A stretch of DNA of 64,000 nucleotides from positions 609,513 through 673,512 of the forward strand of contig NZ_LMCT01000012.1 of assembly GCF_001424875.1 (NCBI RefSeq), in the 5' to 3' direction. This document shows, piece by piece, positions 1 to 9,531 of the stretch; within the stretch, counting starts at the first letter, position 1; the number at the start of each line of letters is the position of its first letter. Made by a program: the position numbers and the translations under genes. Origin of the DNA: Kitasatospora sp. Root107. Lineage in GTDB: Bacteria > Actinomycetota > Actinomycetes > Streptomycetales > Streptomycetaceae. Under the pieces are notes generated by a model. That model ran no database searches and had not been told where the DNA came from. It saw only the letters and a program-made list of their open reading frames with translations.

Positions 1-27
1 ATGCCCCGCCACTCCACGGCGGGGCAT
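1..27. terminator. perfect hairpin at the window edge
   Basis: The arms ATGCCCCGCC (1-10) and GGCGGGGCAT (18-27) are perfectly complementary around a 7-nt loop. There is no U tract, as is usual for streptomycete terminators. It probably ends a transcript entering from the left, or from the minus-strand RiPP operon; the direction cannot be decided here. Confidence 0.5.
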
Positions 28-76
28 CGGCATGTCCGGGCACCTACGGTAGGCGGGCGCTCAGCCGTCTACGGTC

Positions 77-191
77 CAGGGGCTCGGGGAACTGCGATGA
101 GATCTGGCGCCGGGGTCACTGCGAAAGTGCCTGACGATCTACGTACGGATCACCTTGTACGAGGTCGGCGTCGCAGTTCCCCGAGCCCCTG
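77..191 (+). repeat. 115-bp element with 21-bp terminal inverted repeats, copy 1
   Basis: The ends 77-97 (begins CAGGGGCTCGGGGAACTGCG) and 171-191 are perfect inverted repeats. The 73-bp interior is closely similar to the reverse complement of the interior of the copy at 26296-26411. It lies 25 bp downstream of the stop of the SagB-like gene, so it would be transcribed as a long hairpin and could act as a terminator. It has no coding capacity. A MITE-like or palindromic intergenic repeat is the best description; the family name is unknown to me. Confidence 0.85.
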
Positions 192-216
192 ACTTCCGAA
201 CCGTGTGCCCAATGGG

Positions 217-1707
217 TCAACTCGCTCGTGAGGACGTCACGATGTCGTTGAACCCGTGCGCGGTGCGCGGCACGTCCGCCGGTCGGCTGCCGATCAGGAA
301 CTCGCCGACCGAGGACTCCGCCGTCCAGTCCAGGCCGAGCGCCCGCGCCGCCGCGTCGGTGTCGCCCGAACCGAGGCCGCACGGCGCCAGCCCCATCGCC
401 GTCGCCACCAGGTACAGCGTCTGGTAGACCACGCCGACGTGCTTGAGCGTCAGCGCGTACGCGATCTGGCTGTACTTCCAGGACAGCCGCCCGAACCGGG
501 AGGTGACGGTCAGCAACACCTGCGGGTCCACCGCGCAGCCGGTGGCCCGCCAGGCCGCCGTCATCAGCTCGCGGAACGCCGCCTCGTCGGCGGCCCCGGC
601 GAACGGCCTGGGCCGCAGCCGGTGGGCCGCCGCGTCGTAGCGGTACACCCCGGGCACCAGGCCGTCGCAGCGCACCACCGAGAGGTAGACCTCCAGTTCA
701 CCGGTCGAGCCGCCGGCCGGGTAGGGCCGGTCCACGATGTCGTAGCCGTGCGGGTCGGACGGATCGCCCGGGATGATCCGGCGGACCCGGGCCACCCGGT
801 AGAGCAGCTCGCCCAACTGCGCCAGGGTGACCGGGGTTTCGGCGTACGACCGGACCGAGCGCCGGCCCTCCAGCACCTCGCTCAGTGCGGGGTCGCGGGC
901 CAGCACCTCGTCCCAGTCCGGCACCGGCAGGTCGATCCCGCTGCCGTCCTCCCTGGGCCCCACGCCCGGGATCGCGGGCAGTTGGGCGATGTCGGTGTGG
1001 GCGAAGACGCCGCCGCTCGGGTAGTCGTGCCGGCCCGGGCGGCTGCGGGCGTGGAACAGCAGGTCGTGGAAGTCCCAGAGCGGCGGCTCGCCGGTCGCGC
1101 CGTCGTCCAGGAATCCGGCCCCCGCCAGCAACCCGGCCAGCGCCTGCCCGGCCGAGACGCTGATGCCCGCCAGCATCGCCGCCTCGGCCACCGAGCGGTT
1201 GGCGGTCACCGCCGCGACGAACGCCCCCGCCGCCGGCTGGTGCAGCGTCAGCCGGAACGGCGCCATCGGGGACTCCAGCACGCAGGCCCCGGCGTGCTCC
1301 TCCGGCAGCCGGCGCAGGTACGCGAACCGGGACAGCACCACGGAGGCGGGCGGGCGGACCAGACCGGGCAGACCGGCCGCCCGCGCGATCGGTACGGCGG
1401 TCGCCAGCGGCTCGCCGAGCGGGTCGGCGATGGTCGTGGTGACCAGGTAGGGGAACCGGCTCAGCAGGTGGAACAGCCTGCCGCCGTCGGCGATTTCGTC
1501 GACGTCGAGATGGGTCCGGGTGAGTGCGGCGAGCCGCTGGACGGTTTCGGCGCCGAGCGCGTGCACGCGCTGCCGGCCCCAGGGGTGGCTGAGCTCCAGG
1601 TCGTCACCCTGCGCGGTGACCTCCACCTCCGGGCGCAGCCGCAGCAGCGTGCGCGGCGTCCCGCCCTCGGCGGTGAGGTCGGGGGGCAGCTGTTCGGTCA
1701 CGGTCAT
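217..1707 (-). CDS. SagB-type FMN-dependent azoline oxidase
   Basis: A 496-residue protein of the SagB/nitroreductase family. These enzymes use FMN to oxidise thiazolines or oxazolines, made by a YcaO cyclodehydratase, to aromatic azoles. The C-terminal half has the family marks: an FMN-phosphate motif RRSVRSY, the segment PAGGSTGELEVYL, and a GLGSGD motif followed by EFLIGSRP near the end. The N-terminal 230 residues are the usual SagB extension of unclear role. I chose the ATG at 1707 because GGAAAGAGG stands just upstream; the longer open frame above it is antisense noise. It is the last gene of the RiPP operon, 50 bp behind the YcaO gene, and implies that mature azoles are formed. Family assignment is secure; the substrate is inferred from context. 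Confidence 0.88.
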   Translation of the reverse strand: MTVTEQLPPDLTAEGGTPRTLLRLRPEVEVTAQGDDLELSHPWGRQRVHALGAETVQRLAALTRTHLDVDEIADGGRLFHLLSRFPYLVTTTIADPLGEPLATAVPIARAAGLPGLVRPPASVVLSRFAYLRRLPEEHAGACVLESPMAPFRLTLHQPAAGAFVAAVTANRSVAEAAMLAGISVSAGQALAGLLAGAGFLDDGATGEPPLWDFHDLLFHARSRPGRHDYPSGGVFAHTDIAQLPAIPGVGPREDGSGIDLPVPDWDEVLARDPALSEVLEGRRSVRSYAETPVTLAQLGELLYRVARVRRIIPGDPSDPHGYDIVDRPYPAGGSTGELEVYLSVVRCDGLVPGVYRYDAAAHRLRPRPFAGAADEAAFRELMTAAWRATGCAVDPQVLLTVTSRFGRLSWKYSQIAYALTLKHVGVVYQTLYLVATAMGLAPCGLGSGDTDAAARALGLDWTAESSVGEFLIGSRPADVPRTAHGFNDIVTSSRAS

Positions 1708-1757
1708 CGGGTACCTCTTTCCGGGCTGCCACCTCTCAGTGGCGGCCCGGCGCTTCG

Positions 1758-4019
1758 TCAGATGAAGATCGGGATCGGGTTGAGCTCCTCCTCCGGGGTG
1801 GGCGTCTCGAGCCAGCCCAGCGCCACCGGCACGTCGTACAGCCGGCCGGGCCCGAACCTGGCCCAGAAGTGCCGCATCCCGGGGACGATCACCTTGGCCA
1901 CCGGCAGGCCGATGTCCGGACGGGTCTGGTCGAGCACCAGGAACTCCATCCCGCGCTCCTCGACCAGGCGTTGGACCAGTGCCAGGTCCTCGGCCAGGTC
2001 GTCGCCGGCCAGCTTGGTCCAGCGGGACGGGCCCGCCGCGGGGGCGGCCGGGTCGGGCAGCAGGTAGGGCTGGTTGGCCACGGTCGCGGTGGTCCACCAC
2101 TCCTTCTGCTCGCGGTCGGCGCCCGCGTAGTCGACCTCGCCGTCGGCGTTGCCCGCGACCGGGCCGAGGAACTGGTTCATCTCGGTCAGCGCCCGGGTGA
2201 GCGCGATGTGCGGGTCGAGATGCGCCCCGAAGGCGATCAGCACGTCCTCGGCGGGCTTGTCGGTCCGGCGGGAGAACGCGCCGACCACCGGGATGCCGAA
2301 GTCCGAGGTGAGGTCGAGCGCCCAGATCTCCCGGTTCAATCCCCGGTAGATGTCCCGGAGTTGGTCGATGTACGGGTCCCCGAAGGCATCCAGGTCGATG
2401 GCCGGCCGCTGGACCCGGTTGTACCACCAGAGCGCGACGGCGTCCCGCTCGACCAGCTCCAGGAAGCCCTGCAGGGTGGCGTCCTCGAAGGAAGTGCCGG
2501 CCGCGCAGCCGTTGGAGTCGCCGGCCGCGAAGAAGCCGTCGCGGTGCCGGTAGCCGTAGTACAGCGCCATGGTGGGCAGCCAGCGGGTGCGCTGCTCGGT
2601 CAGCGACCAGGCCGGTGACCACTCGATCCGGTCGTCCTCGCGGAACCGCTCGGGGATGGTGTTGAACATCGAGGGCTGGTTGTTCCAACGGCCCCGTTCG
2701 GCGAACTGGCGCTCGCTGTAGAGCAGCGAGTCGGCGGGGTGGATCGCGGCGTCGCCCAGTTCGGTGAAGCTGGCGGTGCGGCGGGCCTCGTCCCCCTGGA
2801 AGACGCCGGAGTAGCGCTCCATCGCCTCACCGAGCGCGCTGGCCCTGGCCTGCACGTCGGTGCGCCCCTTGCCGCAGCTGACCGAGCGCAGCCCCGTACG
2901 GAGCTGGCGCAGGTCGCCGCTGCGCCGGGAGAGGTTCTGCCCGGAGACGTACACCCGCAGCCCGGTGGGGGTCCGGCCGGCCGGCACCAGGGAGGTCACC
3001 ACGCCGGTGACCGGGGAGAGTTGGGGCTTGTACTGCTCCAGCATGTCCTCCGGGGAGGCGGAGCGGTGGCCACCGTCGGCGGTGTACGCCTTGGGGCGGC
3101 TCTCGAACCGGACCGGGCTCAGCTGACGTTCCGTCATGAGCTGCTCGTCACCGCAGGCCGGGCACTGCGGGCGGCGGATCAGGCGGTGCCGTTCGGTCTC
3201 CAGCAGCACGGTGTCCAGGGTGAGCACGACCGGCTCGGCCGGGCGCACTCCGGCCAGCCACTTGGCGGCCTCCAGCGCGGTGAGCTGGACGCCGGTGCCG
3301 AGCGAAGGTGCCAGGTGGGCGCCGGCGGTGGAGATCGGACCGTCCTGGCCGAGCCGGTGCTGGAGGTAGCTGAGCGACTGACGGTTGGCGGACAGCCGGT
3401 GGGCCAGGCACTCCCAGCAGCCGGTGGTCCCGGCGTCCTCGGCCGGTCCCGGCACGAAGACCGGGCCGACCCAGACGATCGAACCGACCGGACGGGCCAG
3501 CAGCCAGGGCCGCCCGCTCTCCCGGGCCTCCCGGTCGCGCGCGGCCAGGCCGGGGTGCAGGTAGTCGTCGGTCAGCGCGATGGTGAACTCGGCCGCCGGG
3601 TCCGCCGTCACACCGGCGGCGGCGAGGGCGGCCAGGAAGGGCTGCGGGTCCAGGTCGCCGTAGACCTCGACCCGGGCCCGGGCAGTGCACAGCGCACTGC
3701 TCGCGGCGGCGCCGTCCAGGCCGGCCATCTCGAAGTAGGCGGCCCCGGCCGGGTCCTCGGCCTGGCCCGTGGTGGCGAGATAGCCCCGGTCACGGAGCCG
3801 GTCGACGGCCGTGCGCACCTTGTCGGCGGGCACGGTGCCGCTCAGCGCCTCACTGATCTGCTCGGCGGTGCGAGTGCCGTCCAGCAGCGGCGCGAGGGCC
3901 TGGGCGAGCCCGCCGTCGACCACCGAGACCCCACGCTCGGAGACCAGGTAGACGGCCTCGCCGGGCACGACGTACGGGGTGTAGTGAGGCTTGAAGCCGA
4001 TCGCGGGTGTGTTGGGCAT
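1758..4019 (-). CDS. fused RRE / E1-like / YcaO azoline cyclodehydratase
   Basis: A 753-residue TOMM cyclodehydratase in which the leader-binding C protein and the YcaO D protein are one chain. Residues about 15-90 look like a winged-helix RiPP recognition element that would bind the precursor leader. The middle E1-like part carries two CxxC pairs, Cys201/Cys204 and Cys286/Cys289, a likely structural zinc site. The YcaO half, from about residue 335, shows the ATP-binding helices ALGEAMERY and LQGFLELVERD. Such enzymes phosphorylate the backbone amide and cyclise Cys, Ser or Thr to azolines. The C-terminus ends NPIPIFI, a variant of the PxPxP tail important in characterised D proteins. The gene sits between the LanM-like gene (27-bp gap) and the oxidase, as expected for one modification module. 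Confidence 0.92.
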   Translation of the reverse strand: MPNTPAIGFKPHYTPYVVPGEAVYLVSERGVSVVDGGLAQALAPLLDGTRTAEQISEALSGTVPADKVRTAVDRLRDRGYLATTGQAEDPAGAAYFEMAGLDGAAASSALCTARARVEVYGDLDPQPFLAALAAAGVTADPAAEFTIALTDDYLHPGLAARDREARESGRPWLLARPVGSIVWVGPVFVPGPAEDAGTTGCWECLAHRLSANRQSLSYLQHRLGQDGPISTAGAHLAPSLGTGVQLTALEAAKWLAGVRPAEPVVLTLDTVLLETERHRLIRRPQCPACGDEQLMTERQLSPVRFESRPKAYTADGGHRSASPEDMLEQYKPQLSPVTGVVTSLVPAGRTPTGLRVYVSGQNLSRRSGDLRQLRTGLRSVSCGKGRTDVQARASALGEAMERYSGVFQGDEARRTASFTELGDAAIHPADSLLYSERQFAERGRWNNQPSMFNTIPERFREDDRIEWSPAWSLTEQRTRWLPTMALYYGYRHRDGFFAAGDSNGCAAGTSFEDATLQGFLELVERDAVALWWYNRVQRPAIDLDAFGDPYIDQLRDIYRGLNREIWALDLTSDFGIPVVGAFSRRTDKPAEDVLIAFGAHLDPHIALTRALTEMNQFLGPVAGNADGEVDYAGADREQKEWWTTATVANQPYLLPDPAAPAAGPSRWTKLAGDDLAEDLALVQRLVEERGMEFLVLDQTRPDIGLPVAKVIVPGMRHFWARFGPGRLYDVPVALGWLETPTPEEELNPIPIFI

Positions 4020-4046
4020 GGCTGGTACCTCTGGTCTCGGTCGCGG

Positions 4047-7000
4047 TCAGCGCAGGGTGGCGAGCGGGGCGGTGGCGGGGTCGAGCAGGCGCAGCAGCAG
4101 CAGGCCGACGGCTGCCGAGCCGTCCAGTGCGCCGAGGTTGATCCGGTCGTCGGCGGCCCGGTCGGGGTACCAGCTGCCGGTGGTGTCGTGCCGCACGATC
4201 AGCTCGCCGACCAGCAGGGCGGCGGCCTCCCGGCCGTCGTAGAACGGGCCCGGCAGCAGCGAGTCCAGCGGATCAGGGACGGTGTGCAGCAGCCCCGCCT
4301 CGGCGGCGGTGAGCGCCTCGCCGGCGGTGGCCACCAGGTCGCGGGTGCTCCGGCCGGTGATCTGACGCTCACTCACCGGCGGGGTGAGCGCGGCCAGTTC
4401 GGCCGGGTCGACGATGCCGGCGCCGAGCGCGACGGCGGTGTCCAGGCAGGCCAGCCGGCCGGCCCGGGTGGCGGTGGCGAAGCGGTGGCCGCGCAGCCGT
4501 TCGCGGACCGCGTCCGGGGCGGCGAGCAGCGCGGGCGCCTCGGCCACGACACGGGCCAGGGCGGCCGCGATCGAGTCCGTACCGGTGGGCACCAGGTCCA
4601 GGAAGCCGTGGTCGACCTCGCCGTCGGCATCGGGCTCGGCGGAGAGCTGCTCCAGGGCGGCGGCGGCCAGGGCCCGGATGCCGTCGTCGGTCGGGGCGTG
4701 CCCGGGGCCGGTGACCCGGCGCAGCCGGAGCAGGTTGAGCAGCAGGCCGGCGCTGCCGAGCGGCACGTCCGGGTTGGGTGTACGGGGCGGCCGGCCCGGG
4801 CGGGCGGGTGCCGGGGTGGCGACCGCAACCGTACCTGGCACCAACCCCTGGGCCGAGGCGATCAGTTCGGGCTCGCCGAGCAGGGTGCCGACCCGGGCCA
4901 GCGCGTGGATCAGCGCACCGGGTCCGGCGAACCCGCCGGGGACGGGTGAGCCGCCCGCCAGCCGGCTGTCGGCGGCGAAGGCGAAGGCCCGCGGGGCGGC
5001 CGGGTCGATCAGCCGGGCGGCGGCGGTCAGGGTGCGGTGGGCGGCGCGGTGGAAGCGCGGTTCGCCGGTGGCTGCCCAGAGTTCGGCGAACAGGACGGCC
5101 AGCCCCGGGGTGCCGCTGGCCAGGTCCAGGCCGAGCACCTCGACCTGGCGCAGACCGCTGCCGGGGTACCAGCTCTGGCCGAGCCAGCCGTTGCCGCGCC
5201 GGTCCGCCAGGATCCGGTCGCCGATCTCCACCGCACGGTCGAGCAGTTCGCCGTTGCCGGGGATCCGGGACCGTACGCTGCGCGGGACGGCGGGGACGGG
5301 CAGCTCGGCGCCACCCCGGGCGGCGTCCACGCAGCCGGTCAGGACCGCGAGATGGGCGTCCAGGTCGAAGCTGTCGAGTTCGGCGACCCGGTCCTGCAGG
5401 CGCTGCCAGCCGGTGCTGCGGAAGTGGCCCGGGATCTCCTGGCCGTCCGCCGTGAAGGCGGAGGTGGAGGAGGTCAGTGAGCGGAAGAAGGGGATGTCGA
5501 GCTGGCGGAAGGAGTCCAGCTCGGCGAGCACCACCTCCAGCAGGTCGCCGCGGCCGGGGTCACCGGCCAGCGCCGTGATGGCGCCCTGCAGCGCACCGGC
5601 GATCACCGTCTCGCGGGTGGCGCCGCTGTCCAGGGCGAGCGGACTGGTGGAGGCTCGGATGATCTTGTAGCCGTCCCAGGTGTGCCGCCAGATGTAGCGC
5701 ACCCAGATGCCCCGGAAGGACGCCAACGGGCCTTCCGGCGAGGCAAGTTCGTCGCGCAGCCGGTGCAGCGTCCGGTGCATCTCGCGGTAGCCCTCGGTGA
5801 GCTCCTCGGAGTACTCCCACGGGTCGGCGGTGACCGTCTCGCCGGTCTCGTCGAGGTGGACCGGACGGTACGGCGGCAGCGGCAGCGCGGGCACCCCGGG
5901 GGTGATCTCCAGGCTGCCGATCCGGGACAGGCAGCCGATGTCCAGCGCGGTGCTCGCCTTCGCCGGGGTCCAGGGCTGGAAGGCCATCGCCGTCCGCACC
6001 ACGGTGGACTCCAGATCGTCCAGCAGCCCGTGCTGCTCGGCACTGATCGTCGGCGGCGTCTGCACGCGCGGGTAGAGCAGGCACTCCAGGTCGATCAGCG
6101 CGGGGTGCTCGCCGTCCGCGAGCAGGTTGTCGGCCCACAGGTCACGGCCCTCCAGCAGCTGCACCAGACGGATCGTCATACCGAGCCGCCGGTAGAACCG
6201 GGCGAAGCCGCCGGCGTCGGCGCAGGGGCGGTGCGGGACCAGCTCCTCCCAGCCGTAGTCGTTCTCGCAGTGCGCGGCCAGTGAGGCGGCGTGGCCGTCG
6301 TCGCCCCGGTCGCTGCGGATCAGCACGGTACGCACCGGCAGATCCAGCGACAGCTCCTCGTTGAGCCGGCGCGACAGGTCCAGGTAGGCGGTCGCGTGCC
6401 GCATGTCCTTGGGCTTGTAGACCACCGCCCGGCCGCTCGCGAAGTACAGCAGCGACACCGAACGGCCGCCCGCGTGCCGGTCGCCCGCCTCGCCGCGCAC
6501 CGAATCCAGCGGGCCCGGGTCCTCGCCCTCCCACATCTGCTCGACCAGCAGCGCGCGGTCCGCCGCGAGCCGGGCGAACAGCTCGGTCTGTACGTGCTGC
6601 CACTGCCGGCAGACCGTACCGACCAGGTACGCCAGCGCGGGCAGCCGCTCCAGCCGGGCCAGCCAGCCCTCCTGCGAGGTGTCCAGGCCGCCGGCGGCGT
6701 CCCAGTCGGTGGCGCGCGGGCGGCCGGTGAGGGTCTGCAACTCGTGGCAGAACGCCAGGTTGCAGGCCTCGACCAGCCGGCCGGTCAGCGTGCCGGCCAG
6801 GTCGGCGCGGGCCCGGTCGCTGACCGGGACGCCGAGGATGCCACCCGTCCCGTACGGCAGCAACTCGCCTGCGGCGGCGACGAAAGCGGCACCGAGTGCG
6901 CCGGGGGCGCTGGTCTCGGCGCTCGGCGCGGCCGGCAGCGTCCGCAGGAACACGGCCAGCGCCAGGGCCCAGTCGGGCAGGACCGCGGGATCGGCCAGCA

Positions 7001-7361
7001 CCACGCCGCGCAGCCCGTCGCCGAGCGGACGGCCGGTCTCGGCCAGGTGGTCCAGCAGCGCACCGGCGCCGCCGTGCTCACCGGCCGCCCGGCGCAGCCA
7101 GGTGTCCACCGCGGCGGTGCGGCCACGGCGGTCCTCGTCCGGGTCCGGGGCGAAGACCGCGCTGCCGTCCGGACGGGCCTCGGCCCGGTCGGCGAACGAG
7201 GCGGCGGCGGTCACCACGGCGCGCAGCCGGTCGTCGCCCCGGTCCAGACCGGGGAGCAGCACCCCGGCGGCAGTGTCCGTAGGGTCGGCGGCGCGGTCGT
7301 CGGTGTGCGGGGTGGAGGCACCGTCGACGGGGCGGAGCCAGGTCTGCAGGTCGAGCGGCAT
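4047..7361 (-). CDS. LanM-like dehydratase with degenerate cyclase domain
   Basis: A 1104-residue protein with the two-domain plan of class II lanthipeptide synthetases. The N-terminal DUF4135 kinase-like dehydratase is well preserved: YKPKDM (Lys316), YGWEELV, then D407-L-W409-A-D-N412 and D424 in LIDLEC. The D/N/D spacing fits characterised LanM enzymes, but the usual His of DxHxEN is Trp409. The C-terminal LanC-like toroid keeps about seven G-rich helical repeats, yet the Cys, Cys-His zinc ligands (WCHG and CHG motifs) are absent; the equivalent segments read LACLDTAV and LLHTVPD. I infer Ser dehydration without thioether ring closure. It starts one base after the stop of the ABC gene and is translationally coupled. 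A LanM inside a YcaO/SagB operon is unusual, since azole clusters normally borrow LanB-type dehydratases. Confidence 0.88.
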   Translation of the reverse strand: MPLDLQTWLRPVDGASTPHTDDRAADPTDTAAGVLLPGLDRGDDRLRAVVTAAASFADRAEARPDGSAVFAPDPDEDRRGRTAAVDTWLRRAAGEHGGAGALLDHLAETGRPLGDGLRGVVLADPAVLPDWALALAVFLRTLPAAPSAETSAPGALGAAFVAAAGELLPYGTGGILGVPVSDRARADLAGTLTGRLVEACNLAFCHELQTLTGRPRATDWDAAGGLDTSQEGWLARLERLPALAYLVGTVCRQWQHVQTELFARLAADRALLVEQMWEGEDPGPLDSVRGEAGDRHAGGRSVSLLYFASGRAVVYKPKDMRHATAYLDLSRRLNEELSLDLPVRTVLIRSDRGDDGHAASLAAHCENDYGWEELVPHRPCADAGGFARFYRRLGMTIRLVQLLEGRDLWADNLLADGEHPALIDLECLLYPRVQTPPTISAEQHGLLDDLESTVVRTAMAFQPWTPAKASTALDIGCLSRIGSLEITPGVPALPLPPYRPVHLDETGETVTADPWEYSEELTEGYREMHRTLHRLRDELASPEGPLASFRGIWVRYIWRHTWDGYKIIRASTSPLALDSGATRETVIAGALQGAITALAGDPGRGDLLEVVLAELDSFRQLDIPFFRSLTSSTSAFTADGQEIPGHFRSTGWQRLQDRVAELDSFDLDAHLAVLTGCVDAARGGAELPVPAVPRSVRSRIPGNGELLDRAVEIGDRILADRRGNGWLGQSWYPGSGLRQVEVLGLDLASGTPGLAVLFAELWAATGEPRFHRAAHRTLTAAARLIDPAAPRAFAFAADSRLAGGSPVPGGFAGPGALIHALARVGTLLGEPELIASAQGLVPGTVAVATPAPARPGRPPRTPNPDVPLGSAGLLLNLLRLRRVTGPGHAPTDDGIRALAAAALEQLSAEPDADGEVDHGFLDLVPTGTDSIAAALARVVAEAPALLAAPDAVRERLRGHRFATATRAGRLACLDTAVALGAGIVDPAELAALTPPVSERQITGRSTRDLVATAGEALTAAEAGLLHTVPDPLDSLLPGPFYDGREAAALLVGELIVRHDTTGSWYPDRAADDRINLGALDGSAAVGLLLLRLLDPATAPLATLR

Positions 7362-7362
7362 C

Positions 7363-9531
7363 TCACATCTCCTGGAGTCGGGCGAGTCGGGTGAACAGCG
7401 GGTCGTGGCCGAGTAGTTCGTCGTAGGTGCCGGAGGCCGTCAGTCGGCCGCCGGAGAGCACATGGATTCGGTCGGCGGTGCGGATGGTGCTGAGGCGGTG
7501 GGCGATCACCACCCGGGTGCGGTCCAGGCCCGCGACGGCTTCGGCGACCCGCAGCTGGGTCGCGTTGTCCAGCGCGGAGGTGGCCTCGTCCAGCAGCAGG
7601 ACGGTGGGCCGTCGGACCAGGGCGCGCGCCAGCAGCAGGCGCTGCACCTGACCCCCGGAGAAGCCCTGGGCGTCCTCCCCGACCCGGGTGCCGAGGCCGA
7701 GCGGCAGACTGCGCAACTCGTCGGCGATACCGGCGAGTTCGGCGGCCTCCCAGATCTGGTCCTCGGTCACGTCGGGATCGCTGCCGGCCAGGTTCTCCAG
7801 CAGCGAGCCGCGCAGCATGCGACCGTGCTGGAGCACCACGCCGAGCCGGCGCCGGACCAGCCGGGCGTCCAGCCCCGCCAGATCCTGTCCGTCGTAGCGG
7901 ACGGTGCCGGACTCGGGCGTTTCGAAACCGAGCAGCAGGCGTACCAGGGTGGACTTCCCGGCGCCGGACGGGCCGACCACCGCCACCAGTTCGCCGGGCG
8001 CGGCGTGCAGCGACACCGCTTCCAGCGCGGGCGCCGCCGTCCCCGGGTAGCGGAACGTCACCCGGTCCAGCGAGACCGAACCGAGCAGTTCACCCGGATC
8101 GGTCAACTGCCGGTTCCCGTCCACCGGGTGGACCTCGGCCAGGATCGGGCGGATCCGGTCGAGCACCGGCGCGATGCCGTACGCACTGGCCGCGGCATGG
8201 GTGACCTGACCGAGCGCCGCCGCGACCTGACCGGCCGCCACACCGGCCGCCATCAGGTGCCCCGACGGCGTCGCACCGTCGAACACCGCTCCCGCCAACA
8301 GGACCGCCAGCAGCAGCGGTTGAAGTCCTGCGGTGAGGGCGCCGGCCGCGGCGTCGGCCCGCTGAGCGGCCGCGTCGGCCCGCTTCTGGGCGGCGAACGG
8401 CACCGCCCAGCGGGCGAACGCCTGGATCTCCCGGCCCGCCGTCTGGATCTTGTCGATCCCGAGCAGCAGCCCGTACAGCACGCCGTTCAGCTGTCCGTGC
8501 AGCTCGAACACCGCGCTCTCGTGGCGCTGGCGGCGGCGACCGAGCAACAGCAGCAGCCCGGTCACCACCAACACGGCGAGCAGCAGCAGCCCGCCGAGCC
8601 AGACGTCCACCAGCAGCAGAACGGTGAGTCCCGAGGTGGCGAACACCGCCCCCAGCACCGCGCTGACCAGCACCTCGGACAGCGCGGCCCGGGCCTGGGC
8701 GACCGCGTTGGCCCGATGCACCAGGTCACCCGTGGTGTAGTCGCGGAAGAACCGGGCGTCGTGACCGAGCAGACGGTCCCAGACAGCCGGTTCCAACGCA
8801 CTCTGCACCCGACCGGTCAGCCGGACGGCAGCGGTGTTCCGGACGATCACCAGCAGCCAGGCCGCCAGCACCGCCGACCCCAGCAGCAGGGTCAGCCAGC
8901 GCACCGGGTGCTGATCGGCCGCCAGCAGTTGCGGCATCAGTACACCGGCGCTCAACGGCACCAGCAGCCCGAGCAGCGCCGCCCCCAGACCGGCTGCGGT
9001 CAGCCGGCCCAGATCGCGCCGCGCTCCCGGCACCCGCAGCACGAACCGGGCCAGATCCGCCGGCCCCAAGTCGCCCTCGGGCAGCGGCAGGTAGAGCAGC
9101 AGAGCTCTGGCCTGCAGGGCGACCTCACCCCGGCCCGCCGGGTCGTACGGACGGTGGCCGCCCGCCGGGCGCGGCACCAGCGCGACCGGCCGGCCGTCGT
9201 CCGCCGCGAACCCCACCATCGGCCCGGCCGTCCCGGCCGGATCGCCGTGCCCGTCCGCCCCGGCCGGCAGCGTCACCGGTCGGTACCGCACCCCGGCCGA
9301 CCGCAGCAGTACGGTCAGCGGGTCACGGGAGTCGCGTACGGCGGCCGGGAGTTCGGCATTGATACCGGTCTCGGGGACCGCGCCCAGCGCGACCAGCACG
9401 GCGTGCGCCTGCCCGGCCGGGCTGGTGGCCGCCACCCGGTGCGGCTGCCGTCCGCCACGGCCGGCGTGCAGCACGCCGACGGCGGCGGCGAGCGCGGCGC
9501 GGTTGGCCTCGGCGGTGGCCGTGGTGGTCAT
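7363..9531 (-). CDS. NHLM-type bacteriocin ABC exporter, permease-ATPase without active peptidase
   Basis: A 722-residue ABC half-exporter. Residues about 1-170 form a soluble domain that resembles a dead C39-like module (segment VGFAADDGRPVALVPR) with no catalytic Cys. A membrane domain of about six helices follows, then an ATPase with Walker A GPSGAGKST, signature FSGGQVQR and Walker B VLLLDEATSAL. In NHLM-type export systems such a subunit pairs with a peptidase-containing ABC protein and an HlyD-like adaptor, and both partners lie directly upstream here. Its ATG at 9531 overlaps the previous stop by four bases, so equal expression is likely. The role is peptide export across the cytoplasmic membrane; the division of labour between the two ABC proteins is inferred. 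Confidence 0.88.
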   Translation of the reverse strand: MTTTATAEANRAALAAAVGVLHAGRGGRQPHRVAATSPAGQAHAVLVALGAVPETGINAELPAAVRDSRDPLTVLLRSAGVRYRPVTLPAGADGHGDPAGTAGPMVGFAADDGRPVALVPRPAGGHRPYDPAGRGEVALQARALLLYLPLPEGDLGPADLARFVLRVPGARRDLGRLTAAGLGAALLGLLVPLSAGVLMPQLLAADQHPVRWLTLLLGSAVLAAWLLVIVRNTAAVRLTGRVQSALEPAVWDRLLGHDARFFRDYTTGDLVHRANAVAQARAALSEVLVSAVLGAVFATSGLTVLLLVDVWLGGLLLLAVLVVTGLLLLLGRRRQRHESAVFELHGQLNGVLYGLLLGIDKIQTAGREIQAFARWAVPFAAQKRADAAAQRADAAAGALTAGLQPLLLAVLLAGAVFDGATPSGHLMAAGVAAGQVAAALGQVTHAAASAYGIAPVLDRIRPILAEVHPVDGNRQLTDPGELLGSVSLDRVTFRYPGTAAPALEAVSLHAAPGELVAVVGPSGAGKSTLVRLLLGFETPESGTVRYDGQDLAGLDARLVRRRLGVVLQHGRMLRGSLLENLAGSDPDVTEDQIWEAAELAGIADELRSLPLGLGTRVGEDAQGFSGGQVQRLLLARALVRRPTVLLLDEATSALDNATQLRVAEAVAGLDRTRVVIAHRLSTIRTADRIHVLSGGRLTASGTYDELLGHDPLFTRLARLQEM

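Noticed and set aside
256..2067. 603-residue plus-strand open frame over the SagB and YcaO genes
   Set aside because: It is the antisense shadow of two convincing minus-strand genes, rich in Arg, Gln and Pro with no family motif.
4047..7361. Ordinary class II lanthipeptide synthetase making lanthionine rings
   Set aside because: The zinc ligands of the cyclase domain are missing and the core has only two Cys in a cluster with azole enzymes.
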